Below, piece after piece: positions 35,937 through 44,542 of a DNA stretch of 64,000 nt. The stretch lies in NCBI RefSeq assembly GCF_005930355.1, contig NZ_VDBO01000012.1, positions 1 through 64,000 of the forward strand. The letters are read 5' to 3'. The stretch is from Paenibacillus sinopodophylli (lineage in GTDB: Bacteria; Bacillota; Bacilli; Paenibacillales; Paenibacillaceae). The first letter of the stretch is position 1. Each line of letters starts with the position of its first letter. The notes beneath the pieces were generated by a model. It saw only the letters and a program-made list of their open reading frames with translations, was not told the DNA's origin and did no database searches. Made by a program: the position numbers and the translations under genes.

Positions 35937-36169
35937 CCAGCTTGCTTAACTCCAATCTCCCATTTACGAAAGCAGTTAGAAAAGTTCAATTTGGGGAACT
36001 CATTTTTAAAAGGCACTTAGAATGTTAATGGGAAAAGATTTCTAATAAAGAGTTTTAGTTCAATAAGTAGAGGCAGCCTGCTACTTTATTTCCCAGTACA
36101 AGCAGCGCCAAACGGAACCGTTTAAGGCAATAGCGCTCACGTTTCGTACAGATATGACCATGGAATGGC
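35937..36169. other. Intergenic region, mostly empty
   Basis: Between the lipoate ligase gene and the chemoreceptor terminator only one feature stands out, a 14-base palindrome AAACGG-AA-CCGTTT at 36110-36123. No ORF with a ribosome binding site or clear terminator for the ligase was found. Confidence 0.4.
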
Positions 36170-36213
36170 AAAGAACCTTCAACTCCGCATAAAAGCAGAG
36201 CAGAAGGTTCTTT
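36170..36213. terminator. Terminator between lipoate ligase and chemoreceptor genes
   Basis: AAAGAACCTTC (36170-36180) pairs with GAAGGTTCTTT (36203-36213), with a second inner stem (CTCCGC / GCAGAG). It serves the minus-strand chemoreceptor gene and could also stop plus-strand transcripts. Confidence 0.75.
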
Positions 36214-36233
36214 ATTTGCGAGATAGAGAGTGG

Positions 36234-37943
36234 CTACTCCATCTTAAATCTGCCTATATGGCTTTGCAAGTCGCTCGCCACGGCATGCAGCGCGATTGCT
36301 GACGCTGTCATCTCTTCCATGTAGGCTAGCTGTTCTTCTGTTGCTGCTGACACGCTTTGCGTTAAGGCGGAAGCTTCATGTGCCTGCTTGGCGCTTGCTG
36401 CGGTGGAGATGGCAATTGCCTGAGAGCCATCCGCTATTTGCTGAGAGGATGCCGTTATTTCCTGAATTTGATTGGCGACCTCCTCTACCGAGATACGGAT
36501 AAACTGGAACTGCCTGCTCGTCTCCTGCACAGACCGTTTTCCTTTTCCAACCTCCTGCTTGCCTGAATTCATCATGGAGACTGCCTGAAGCGTATTAGTA
36601 CGGACCGTTCCAAGCGCCCTTGCTACTTTTTTCGATGCGTCCTCCGACTGAACTGCGAGGCTTCTTACCTCTTCAGCGACAACCGCAAACCCTCGGCCAT
36701 GTTCGCCGGCTCTTGCTGCTTCAATTGATGCGTTTAAGGCAAGCAAATTAGTCTGGTTCGAAATCGAAGCAATCAACTCCACAATTCTTTCGATTTGCAG
36801 TACACTCTCTTTCAAATCATCCATAAATCGGGAGGTTTCATCCACAACTTGATCAATACTTCCCATATCCCGACTAGTGTGCTCCATATAGGCATGTCCA
36901 TTATCCACGATGTTCATCGCTTGGCCTGACGTTTCCGAAATGACGTTTACAGTGGATGTAATACTTCCAATGGCCTTGACAATTTCGTCCATCGAGGCTG
37001 AAATAGCTTGTGTGCCTTGCTGCTGGTTTTCCGCCGAAGCAGCAACCTGTTGAATCGATTCTACGATATAGGTGGTGGCCGCTGAGGTTTGTCTTGCGCC
37101 TTCCCTTAACTCCTCGGAGCTTATGGATAGCTGGCCGGCCGCTTCACTCACTTTTTGAATCATCGTTTGCAATCCGCTTCTCATACTTATGAACGAGTCC
37201 GCTAATGAGCCGATTTCATCCTTATTCCGAATTTGAAGCGCCGTGCTTCGCAAATCGCCTCCCGCCACCGTTTCTGCCAAGAGTGACAAACGCCTGATCG
37301 GGACGGATATACTTCTAGAGAGCAGTGTTCCGAGCAGCATAGTCGCTCCAACCAAGAGAATGCTGCCAATCAGCATAAATACATTCGTACGTTTCACCTG
37401 CTGATCGCTAGCTAGCACATCTGCCGCCATAGCCTCCTCTTGCTTTTGAGCGAGAATATTGGCATTCGTCCGAATCAGCTTGGCCAAAGGGAAAATCCGC
37501 GTGTTTGCATACGAATTTGCTTGGCCTGCCTCCATCCCATTTAGCTCGGCAACTTTCTCAAGATACTGGGCATTCCAACCAAGAAGCGCATTCAGCTTTT
37601 CGCTGTCCTCTGTGTTATTCAGCATTCCTAGCGCAGCTTGCGCACGGCTGACAATTTCAGCACTCGCCGCATCAATTTCTTTGAGCGATTCTTTATTTTT
37701 GTTCAATAGGTAACTGCTGAAGCTGCTATTTAGCTGAACAGCATTAGTCTGAATCGACTCCATATGAACAAGAACAGCCATATTATAGTCAATGATTTCA
37801 TTATAGGAGGCGTTCAAGCTTTTGAGACTATAAAAAATAAAGGCTAACAAAAGCAATATGCAGACAATTGCAATTAAAAATCCTCCATAAATCTTATTGG
37901 CAATGGTCAGCCTCCGCTTGCCCCAAACAGTTGATTTCAACAT
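36234..37943 (-). CDS. Methyl-accepting chemotaxis protein with four-helix-bundle sensor
   Basis: The 569-residue receptor has TM1 at about residues 18-40, a helical extracellular sensor of the 4HB_MCP type (LNASYNEIIDYNMAVLVHMESIQ...), TM2 at about 190-212, HAMP (SRSISVPIRRLSLLAETVAGGD) and a signalling domain with ISNQTNLLALNASIEAARAGEHGRGFAVVAEEVR. The ligand is unknown. ATG 37943 has AAGGAG at 7-8 bases; ATG 37949 is too close to it. Confidence 0.93.
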   Translation of the reverse strand: MLKSTVWGKRRLTIANKIYGGFLIAIVCILLLLAFIFYSLKSLNASYNEIIDYNMAVLVHMESIQTNAVQLNSSFSSYLLNKNKESLKEIDAASAEIVSRAQAALGMLNNTEDSEKLNALLGWNAQYLEKVAELNGMEAGQANSYANTRIFPLAKLIRTNANILAQKQEEAMAADVLASDQQVKRTNVFMLIGSILLVGATMLLGTLLSRSISVPIRRLSLLAETVAGGDLRSTALQIRNKDEIGSLADSFISMRSGLQTMIQKVSEAAGQLSISSEELREGARQTSAATTYIVESIQQVAASAENQQQGTQAISASMDEIVKAIGSITSTVNVISETSGQAMNIVDNGHAYMEHTSRDMGSIDQVVDETSRFMDDLKESVLQIERIVELIASISNQTNLLALNASIEAARAGEHGRGFAVVAEEVRSLAVQSEDASKKVARALGTVRTNTLQAVSMMNSGKQEVGKGKRSVQETSRQFQFIRISVEEVANQIQEITASSQQIADGSQAIAISTAASAKQAHEASALTQSVSAATEEQLAYMEEMTASAIALHAVASDLQSHIGRFKME

Positions 37944-37996
37944 TGCCATTCTCCTTCGGTTCCCATAAGGGGCAGTATGTACTTGGAGAAAAAGCT

Positions 37997-38035
37997 TTAA
38001 ATAAAGGAACTGCCTGAGGCAGTTCCTTTATTTAA
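37997..38035. terminator. Strong bidirectional terminator after the SLH peptidase gene
   Basis: An 18-base perfect stem, TTAAATAAAGGAACTGCC / GGCAGTTCCTTTATTTAA with loop TGA, lies between the peptidase stop (38048, minus) and the chemoreceptor promoter region. Confidence 0.85.
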
Positions 38036-38047
38036 TAGTGCTATGAA

Positions 38048-41000
38048 TTATTGCTGCTTCAACAAATTGCTAATGATTACAGCAGCTTGCGCGCGGTTGG
38101 CAATACCTTTAGGCGCATATGTGCCGTTTGTCATGCCATTAATTACACCTTGCTGCGTCAGTAATGCAATGGCATCCTTAGCATATGCGGCCATTTTGTC
38201 TTGATCCGCAAATTTCTCCAAGGCTCCGTCAACATCATCCACAACAGCATCTTTATTAATAAGCTTTAGTGCATTGGCTGCCATTATAGCCATTTCCTCA
38301 CGAGTAATTGCACGGTTCGGATCAAACTTGCCATCCCCTACGCCTTGAGCCAATCCTGCTTTTACAGCAGCAGCTATTGAAGCGTAGTACCAATCGGACG
38401 TTTTCACGTCACTGAAGGAAACCAGCGCACTCTCATCTGCTAATTGGTAAGCGCGAACGAGCATGGTCAAAAACTCGGCACGTGTTACTTCTTTAAGCGG
38501 TGCGAAAGAAGTAGTGCTTACACCAGAAATAATGCCTTTGCTAGCCAATTCCTCAATCGCAGCTCCCGCCCACGATTCCACTGTACCAAGATCCTTAAAT
38601 TCAGGAACAACAACCGGAGTCGGTGTCACCGTTGGTGTTGGCGTTGGCGTCGGTGTTGGCGTCGGGTTCGTTACCGGCCCAGTACCTCCGCCAGAAGTAG
38701 GCGGTGTTGGATCCGTCGTTGGTGTTGGTGTTGGATCCGTCGTCGGTGTTGGTGTTGGATCCGTCGTCGGTGTTGGTGTTGGATCCGTCGTCGGTGTTGG
38801 TATCGGCGTCACAACAGGACCATCATCAACGTCTTCCGGCAGAGCCGCTGGAGCAGCAGTGAAAATAGCATTTGCTACAATTCTAAACTGCTTTTGCGGA
38901 TGTGCTCGGTTAAGCAAATCATTCGCGAACAAAGTAACGTTAATCGTTCCTTCATTGTACGTGAAGCCAATCGTTTTCCCTTGGGCTTGTGCATGGTTAG
39001 GCCACCAGCCTGCTTTGAAGAAATCAGCGTCCGTGCTTGCTGTCGCGAGTACTTTCGCTTTTTCTGGAATTGCACTCATCCAAGAACCCGTTGCCGTATA
39101 CAAATATTCGTTGTCCTCATAAGCTGCTGTAATTGGACTGTCTTGCTCCAACACTGCCTTGAACAACCCTTCGTGGGAGCTTCCTGTCGTTGTAAAGTTA
39201 AAGCCAGGCAGAAGAGCTGTTCCCTTCATCGTATTCATTGCCGCTCTGCCAAACCCTACATATGGCTTGCCTGAGCCAATCAAATTCGTACTTGCAGCAC
39301 CGCTTGTGTTAATGAGTACATCACTAGCTTCCAAATCCGTCGTAACGGAGAAGCCAAGGTCTCTTAGAACAAAAGCAGGAACTCCGGTAGCTGTAACGCT
39401 AGCAGATTTAAGCAGCTTCCCTTCATTACTTGCCGATGGATCAAAAGGAACTACATCCAGTAAATATTTTTGAGACACAAGCTCTAGATTTGTTTTGGAA
39501 ACAAGGAAATCTCCCAGCTCATAGCCTGTTGCTCCTTGGCTGAGCATCGTTACCGATTTTTTCGCTGCAAGCAGCTCATTTACCGCTTTGATTGCAGCAT
39601 TACTCGTATTTTTAATAACATAATGATTGGCATCGCCAGGGATTGTCGTAGTTGGAATAACGACTCCGGTAACATTAGCCGTTTTGCCCTTGAATGCCCC
39701 TGCTTGACGAATGACATACTTGTCAAAACCTCTCATATCGGCAAAGCTTTGTACGATTTCTGCATACATCTCAGAAAAATCCGATACATCGAAGCCATCA
39801 TACAAGACCAGATTAGCATAGCCTCTCTTAGCCTGTTTCATATTGACAACATAGGTCCCTACTGGATAGACATTCGAGCCAATCGTTACAGCTGTCGTTG
39901 TCTGTTCTACCTTCACGCCATTACTAAGCAAGTATTTAACCATTTCGTAGGTTGCAAGACGATTCTTTTGCAATTCGCTTGCTACTGGAAGTACATAATA
40001 ATCAGGGAAGAAATTAGTTTCTTCGCCACGCGGTCTGCCAATCACTTCATCAGCAGCGTTAGTCAAATACTGATCAACCGTACGGCTGTCCACATTGTCT
40101 ACTCCACGCTTGTAAACCTCAAGCTGATTCAAGAAAAGCTTCTCTTTGTTGTCTGTTACATATTTGGTAGCAGCTACGCTTGCAAAGAATAAAGCTTTTA
40201 CCGAATCTTCATTAAGTTCCGGAATTTCCAGCGTATGTCCTAGCGCACCGTGATGCATAGCGTAAACTGCGGTATACGCAGGGGATGCATCATCCCAGCC
40301 TGATTTGTTAGGACCGCTGTTGTTTTGATGAGATTCATAAGGAATTTCATAGCTTGTATATTTGGTATTTGCAATACCGGCACTGCCCATTACGTTCGCT
40401 TGCTCCAACATGCTATCGATCAGAAGATCATATTCAAAGTTCGGATCATGTGGAGGTGTACATGGCTCGATAAGGAAGCTGCTGACGAATCCATGCATAT
40501 CAAGGAAAGACAGCGGCGACCATTTCGCAATTTCCTTCGTTACAATTTGTGTTTCCGGTTGCGTCTGGTAGGAATTATCACGGTTTAAGTCAAATGCATT
40601 TGCATTCGCCCGTGTATTCAAATACCGGCCATCCGGATTTTCCGTAAAGTTCATTAGGAAAATGGCATTTTCCAGTGCATCATTCACGTTCAGTGAAATA
40701 GGCGTTGGATTAGCACTATCTTCATTCGTGTTATAAGTAATAACATCCTGCGTACCCATTTCTCTAAAGAAGTTCAAGATTACATCAACGCCAGGCGCTT
40801 CATCCGGGTGAATGTTGTTCAGCCATACAGGCACTTTGTAATCCGTTAATGTACCCTTTTTAATCTTGTCTTGAAGACCCTTCGGATCATTCAACATTGC
40901 AGGCATCGTTTCATTTAAGTATTGATCTACAGATGCTTTATCTTTAGCCAAAATCGTAAAGTAAATATTTCGGCCTTGTACCGATTGGCCAAGCACTTGC

Positions 41001-42550
41001 GTCTCTACATAACGGCCTGTTTCTTCTTTGATTTCATCAGTAATTTTGTCGATTTCCGGTTTGATTTCATCATAAGTACGATAGCTGTCATAAGCATTCA
41101 GCTTAATTGGAGCCGTCGCAATGATGCGTCCGTTTTGATCCAGTGCAGCAAATTCACGCGTACCAATCATAGCGGGATATCTGGAGCGGTGCGAGCCTGA
41201 CAAATTGACTGTGTTGTAAATAAGGTCAAATGTAACTTTCGCTTTTACTGTCGTTCCTACCACTACTGGCGGTTCCTCCAAGTAGATGAACGGATCGCCT
41301 GTATAAGCATTTGTTCCCCATTTTTTCCATTCCGTCAAAGGCTTATCACCATAAGTCCATTGCAAGTTGGCCAAGGTTACGCCAGCCGGCAATTGAAACT
41401 CAACGTCAATCGTTCTTTTTTCAGTAATGGATGCCTTATCCGTGCTTAGTGTAAGCTTCTCGGGAGCAAGCTCCTCGACTTCGAGCATGATTCCTGTCAG
41501 CACTTGAGTGAACGTGCTTAGATGCTCTTCAATTCTGCCTGGGTAAACCGATTGAATATGGGCAATGGTATCTTTGGCCGTATGCCAAACTGCCCCCTCT
41601 GCTACGGTTTGTGTATAACCATCCTTGTCTCCCAAGGACCAGTTGGTTGCTTCCAAGTAAGCGTATGGGATGCCTGCTTTGGAGAATGCAGCATGATCGC
41701 TCCAATCGCCCGTTGTGCCTGCAGGATATTGTGGGTTATCACCTGGGTTAGTAATCAGGTCAAGATCAAGTCGATCAGCGATGCCGAGACCTAAATCGCG
41801 AACAAAACCTTTGGAACCCTTGCTGCCGTAAATGTACATAAAGTCACCGACAGCCACGCTGTCGAGATTAATCATGGCGATCGTGTTTTTCTTATCTTCC
41901 GCAGTCATTTGAGAAACATAATACTGAGAGCCTCTAGTACCTGTTTCCTCTGCACCAAATGCGATAAATTTAATCGTATACGGTGTTTCCAGCTGTGATA
42001 CAGCCTTCGCTGATTCGAGCATAACAGCAACGCCAGAAGCGTTATCGTCAGCACCCTTACCTGCGCTAACCGAGTCGTAATGCGCGCCTACGATAAGAAC
42101 CTTCGGAGAAACGCCTACTTTAGTAGCGACAATGTTATTGGAGTTCACGGTCGCACCTGAGCGAACATAGCTGAATGGCTGTACCGTTACGCCAAAGCCC
42201 AATTTTTCAAATTCGCCTTTGACGTAATTACCGGCTTCAACCTCTTTAGCTGACCCAGCTACGCGGGAACCAATCGTATTAGCCAAGTAATCCATATATT
42301 CATAAGCGCTTTTGCCTACCGGTACCTCCGGCTCTGCAAGTGCGGATACGAATAACGGCTCGCTATCTTCCGGAGCCACTTCCGATTCTGTCGTTTCCGG
42401 AGCTGACTCTTCCGTATCGACTACCGGAGTAACGCCGCCAACTACGCTATCCTCTAGCGCATATGCAGCACCAGGAGCGATGATCGAGAAGACTAGCATT
42501 AAGGACAGCATGAGTGCGAGAAGCTTTTGAGAGATGATCTTCTTAGACAT
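38048..42550 (-). CDS. SLH-anchored bifunctional peptidase: M28 aminopeptidase plus M14 carboxypeptidase
   Basis: This 1500-residue surface protein begins with a Sec signal peptide (cleavage near AYA-LE, residue 31). An M28 domain follows at about residues 80-355, with ligands His157 (GAHYDSV), Asp169 (GADDNASG), catalytic Glu201/Glu202 (FGAEETG), Asp230 (NLDSV) and His286 (SDHAAFS). After a linker domain comes an M14 zinc carboxypeptidase (about 485-830) with His581 and Glu584 (NNIHPDEAPG), DLNRD near 654-658, His686 (DMHG) and Glu775 (GHTLEIPE). A beta-rich region, a PTPTTDPT linker (about 1248-1312) and three SLH repeats (about 1315-1496) complete it. It should digest peptides from both ends at the cell wall. 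ATG 42550 follows AAAGGAGGAAG. The GntR-type operator and structured leader upstream suggest co-regulation with amino-acid catabolism. Confidence 0.93.
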   Translation of the reverse strand: MSKKIISQKLLALMLSLMLVFSIIAPGAAYALEDSVVGGVTPVVDTEESAPETTESEVAPEDSEPLFVSALAEPEVPVGKSAYEYMDYLANTIGSRVAGSAKEVEAGNYVKGEFEKLGFGVTVQPFSYVRSGATVNSNNIVATKVGVSPKVLIVGAHYDSVSAGKGADDNASGVAVMLESAKAVSQLETPYTIKFIAFGAEETGTRGSQYYVSQMTAEDKKNTIAMINLDSVAVGDFMYIYGSKGSKGFVRDLGLGIADRLDLDLITNPGDNPQYPAGTTGDWSDHAAFSKAGIPYAYLEATNWSLGDKDGYTQTVAEGAVWHTAKDTIAHIQSVYPGRIEEHLSTFTQVLTGIMLEVEELAPEKLTLSTDKASITEKRTIDVEFQLPAGVTLANLQWTYGDKPLTEWKKWGTNAYTGDPFIYLEEPPVVVGTTVKAKVTFDLIYNTVNLSGSHRSRYPAMIGTREFAALDQNGRIIATAPIKLNAYDSYRTYDEIKPEIDKITDEIKEETGRYVETQVLGQSVQGRNIYFTILAKDKASVDQYLNETMPAMLNDPKGLQDKIKKGTLTDYKVPVWLNNIHPDEAPGVDVILNFFREMGTQDVITYNTNEDSANPTPISLNVNDALENAIFLMNFTENPDGRYLNTRANANAFDLNRDNSYQTQPETQIVTKEIAKWSPLSFLDMHGFVSSFLIEPCTPPHDPNFEYDLLIDSMLEQANVMGSAGIANTKYTSYEIPYESHQNNSGPNKSGWDDASPAYTAVYAMHHGALGHTLEIPELNEDSVKALFFASVAATKYVTDNKEKLFLNQLEVYKRGVDNVDSRTVDQYLTNAADEVIGRPRGEETNFFPDYYVLPVASELQKNRLATYEMVKYLLSNGVKVEQTTTAVTIGSNVYPVGTYVVNMKQAKRGYANLVLYDGFDVSDFSEMYAEIVQSFADMRGFDKYVIRQAGAFKGKTANVTGVVIPTTTIPGDANHYVIKNTSNAAIKAVNELLAAKKSVTMLSQGATGYELGDFLVSKTNLELVSQKYLLDVVPFDPSASNEGKLLKSASVTATGVPAFVLRDLGFSVTTDLEASDVLINTSGAASTNLIGSGKPYVGFGRAAMNTMKGTALLPGFNFTTTGSSHEGLFKAVLEQDSPITAAYEDNEYLYTATGSWMSAIPEKAKVLATASTDADFFKAGWWPNHAQAQGKTIGFTYNEGTINVTLFANDLLNRAHPQKQFRIVANAIFTAAPAALPEDVDDGPVVTPIPTPTTDPTPTPTTDPTPTPTTDPTPTPTTDPTPPTSGGGTGPVTNPTPTPTPTPTPTVTPTPVVVPEFKDLGTVESWAGAAIEELASKGIISGVSTTSFAPLKEVTRAEFLTMLVRAYQLADESALVSFSDVKTSDWYYASIAAAVKAGLAQGVGDGKFDPNRAITREEMAIMAANALKLINKDAVVDDVDGALEKFADQDKMAAYAKDAIALLTQQGVINGMTNGTYAPKGIANRAQAAVIISNLLKQQ
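38709..38804. repeat. Tandem 24-bp repeat in the SLH peptidase linker
   Basis: Four copies of a 24-base unit beginning GGATCC (38709, 38733, 38757, 38781) encode the Pro/Thr/Asp linker (PTPTTDPT) on the minus strand. It is an in-frame coding tandem repeat, prone to length change. Confidence 0.9.
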
Positions 42551-42568
42551 GGTCTTCCTCCTTTTTTT

Positions 42569-42615
42569 AAATATAAGACTTTACCTGTTTTTCACAATAA
42601 AGAAGTCTTATATTT
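42569..42615 (-). promoter_or_regulatory. Leader stem-loop next to the peptidase ribosome binding site
   Basis: A perfect 13-base inverted repeat (42569-42581 with 42603-42615) lies 4-5 bases from the A-rich stretch and AGGAGG of the peptidase gene. It has no U-tract on the minus strand, so it is not a terminator; it may stabilise the mRNA or modulate ribosome access. Confidence 0.55.
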
Positions 42616-42807
42616 CTGCGAGAAACGGATCTCCTCCTCGTTCAGAGGTCGGTGAAGCCGTTTCTTCTTGTCTAGCAAATCAAGTTAACTAGCAGAGAGA
42701 AGTCAAACAAGTACTAGACATCTCTATACTCATCACTCCCATTCCGCAGCAGCATTGATCAATTTTGACTTATCTACGATGTCGTTTATATGTTAAAGCG
42801 TCAAAAT

Positions 42808-42817
42808 TTGTATACAA
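42808..42817. promoter_or_regulatory. GntR/FCD operator A (surface peptidase)
   Basis: TTGTATACAA within AAATTTGTATACAATATAC. It matches the FadR/FCD-subfamily operator pattern (t-n-G-T-n-n-A-C-n-a) and the two sites upstream of rocD and the ABC transporter. It lies downstream of the predicted peptidase transcription start, where bound repressor would act as a roadblock. A half-site-like ACACAATATAC follows at 42826. Confidence 0.7.
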
Positions 42818-42851
42818 TATACTTAACACAATATACCTCTTTACGTAAGGT

Positions 42852-42880
42852 AGTATAACATCGAAGTTCCGTGAGGACAA
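42852..42880 (-). promoter_or_regulatory. Candidate sigma-A promoter of the SLH peptidase
   Basis: Minus strand -35 TTGTCC (42880-42875), 17-base spacer, -10 TATACT (42857-42852). Confidence 0.6.
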
Positions 42881-42960
42881 CGAATTTTTAATATATTACC
42901 TTTATTTTTTCTTTTTCAATAGATTTGCGTTATATAACATAACATCATTATCACGTTTTA

Positions 42961-44529
42961 CTAAACTGTTCTTCTTGATGTCAGCTTAGCTTGGGTAAAT
43001 AAAAGCATATAATCATGCCCACCCGCTTTTGAATCGGTACCAGACATATTGAATCCGCCAAAAGGATGAACGCCTACAAGTGCACCCGTGCATTTTCGGT
43101 TAATATACAAATTTCCGCAATGCATCTCTTGCAGTGCTGTTTGTATTCGATCCTCATCCGCAGAGAAGAAGGCTCCAGTTAATCCAAACTCCGTGTGATT
43201 ATAGATTCGAATGGCATCCTGCCAATCTTCTGCCTTCGCTATCGCCAGCACTGGACCGAATATTTCTTCCTGCATGAGATAGTCATCGGGACCTGCGTCA
43301 ACAAATACGGTCGGTTCAATAAAGTAACCGCCATCTAGTCCTTTGTTGCCGCCAATCAACAGGCGTCCCTCGCTCTTCCCCGTTTCAATCGCCTGCATAA
43401 TTTTATCGAAAGAGCTTTTGTCGATGACCGGGCCTACAGCTGCATTCTCCTCCGGCGATCCCATGACAAGCTTACTCGTTCTCTCTTTTACCTTCTCTAC
43501 TAATTCGTCATACACACCAGCTACAACGACTGCTCTTGAGCCCGCTGAACATTTCTGCCCCTGGAAACCGAACGCCGAGGCTACAATCGCATCCGCAGCA
43601 GCAGCAATATCCGCCGTTTCATCCACGACAATACCGTCCTTGCCGCCCATCTCCGCAACAACCCGCTTCATCCATATCTGCCCCGGAGCCTGTTCTGCAG
43701 CCAATCTATTAATGCGTAGTCCGATCTCCTTCGAGCCTGTGAAGCTAACAAATCTCGTCTTAGGGTGGCTGGTCAAATAGTCACCAATTTCCGCGCCGCT
43801 GCCCGGCAGATACTGTATAACGTCAGCAGGCATACCTGCTTCAACCATCAGCTCATAAAATTTATAGGCAATAATAGGCGTCGTCGATGCCGGCTTCAGA
43901 ATAACGGTGTTGCCTGCAACGATAGATGCAGTTGCCATCCCTGCACAGATCGCGAGCGGAAAGTTCCATGGAGGAATAACGATGCCGACACCTAACGGAA
44001 TATAGGTCAATTGATTATCCTCACCAGGCAGCTTGACTAGAGGCTTATGCTCATTCGTTTCTGCAAGCTTCACCATTTCACGAGCGTAATAGTCCATGAA
44101 ATCAATTGCTTCCGCTGTATCCGCATCCGCTTCCGCCCAGTTTTTGCCCGATTCAATTACGAGCCATGCCGAGAAATAATGCTTGCGCTCACGCATAAGC
44201 GCTGCAGCCTCCATCAAGCACGCTGCCCGCTCCTTAACGGAAACTTTTTTCCAGCTTTCGAAAGCAGTCAACGCAGCATTCATCGCCTGCTCTGCGAGTT
44301 CTCGGCTTGCTTTGGATACTTTGCCTACCACTTCACTCGACTTTGCAGGATTTAACGATAGTATTTGATCCGGTGTATGTACGGCGCGACCCGCTATATG
44401 AAGCGGATATTCCCTGCCTAGCTCCGACCTTACAAGCGCGATGGCTTCAACGAAAGCTGTTCGGTTTTCTTCCAAGCCAAAATCAGTCATCGGCTCATTG
44501 GCGAATGCTGTTGCTGTTAATTCTCTCAT
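42961..44529 (-). CDS. pruA: L-glutamate gamma-semialdehyde dehydrogenase (1-pyrroline-5-carboxylate dehydrogenase)
   Basis: The enzyme oxidises glutamate semialdehyde to glutamate with NAD+, the shared last step of proline, ornithine and arginine breakdown. The 522-residue length and sequence match RocA/PutC of Bacillus: cofactor region VIPPWNFPLAI and GNTVILKPAS, SFTGSKEIG, general base Glu in VAEMGGKDG and nucleophile Cys in FGFQGQKCSAGSR (about residues 293 and 327 from this start). ATG 44529 has GAGGAG at 8-9 bases. It is the last gene of the rocD-rocF-proline dehydrogenase operon. Confidence 0.95.
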   Translation of the reverse strand: MRELTATAFANEPMTDFGLEENRTAFVEAIALVRSELGREYPLHIAGRAVHTPDQILSLNPAKSSEVVGKVSKASRELAEQAMNAALTAFESWKKVSVKERAACLMEAAALMRERKHYFSAWLVIESGKNWAEADADTAEAIDFMDYYAREMVKLAETNEHKPLVKLPGEDNQLTYIPLGVGIVIPPWNFPLAICAGMATASIVAGNTVILKPASTTPIIAYKFYELMVEAGMPADVIQYLPGSGAEIGDYLTSHPKTRFVSFTGSKEIGLRINRLAAEQAPGQIWMKRVVAEMGGKDGIVVDETADIAAAADAIVASAFGFQGQKCSAGSRAVVVAGVYDELVEKVKERTSKLVMGSPEENAAVGPVIDKSSFDKIMQAIETGKSEGRLLIGGNKGLDGGYFIEPTVFVDAGPDDYLMQEEIFGPVLAIAKAEDWQDAIRIYNHTEFGLTGAFFSADEDRIQTALQEMHCGNLYINRKCTGALVGVHPFGGFNMSGTDSKAGGHDYMLLFTQAKLTSRRTV

Positions 44530-44542
44530 CTTCATTTCTCCT

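Larger units (their letters stand above)
42551..42960 (-). promoter_or_regulatory. Promoter and long structured leader of the SLH peptidase
   Basis: The 410-base gap holds, on the minus strand, a promoter (42880-42852), a GntR-type operator (42817-42808) about 30 bases downstream of the predicted transcription start, and two stem-loops: AGAAACGG/CCGTTTCT (42665-42621) and a 13-base stem AAATATAAGACTT/AAGTCTTATATTT (42615-42569) that ends right before the ribosome binding site. The predicted leader is about 295 bases long. No clear terminator follows the dehydrogenase gene upstream, so read-through is possible. Confidence 0.6.

Noticed and set aside
38709..38804. Regular 24-base repeats that could suggest a CRISPR array
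   Set aside because: The units are contiguous without spacers and encode an in-frame Pro/Thr/Asp linker of the SLH peptidase.
38444..39274. Long plus-strand ORFs opposite the peptidase linker
   Set aside because: They are reverse-complement readings of a low-complexity coding repeat (Arg/Cys/Trp- or Val/Gly-rich) with no ribosome binding site.
39536..40192. 218-codon plus-strand ORF inside the peptidase gene
   Set aside because: It lies antisense to the M14 region of a clearly coding gene and shows no recognisable domain.
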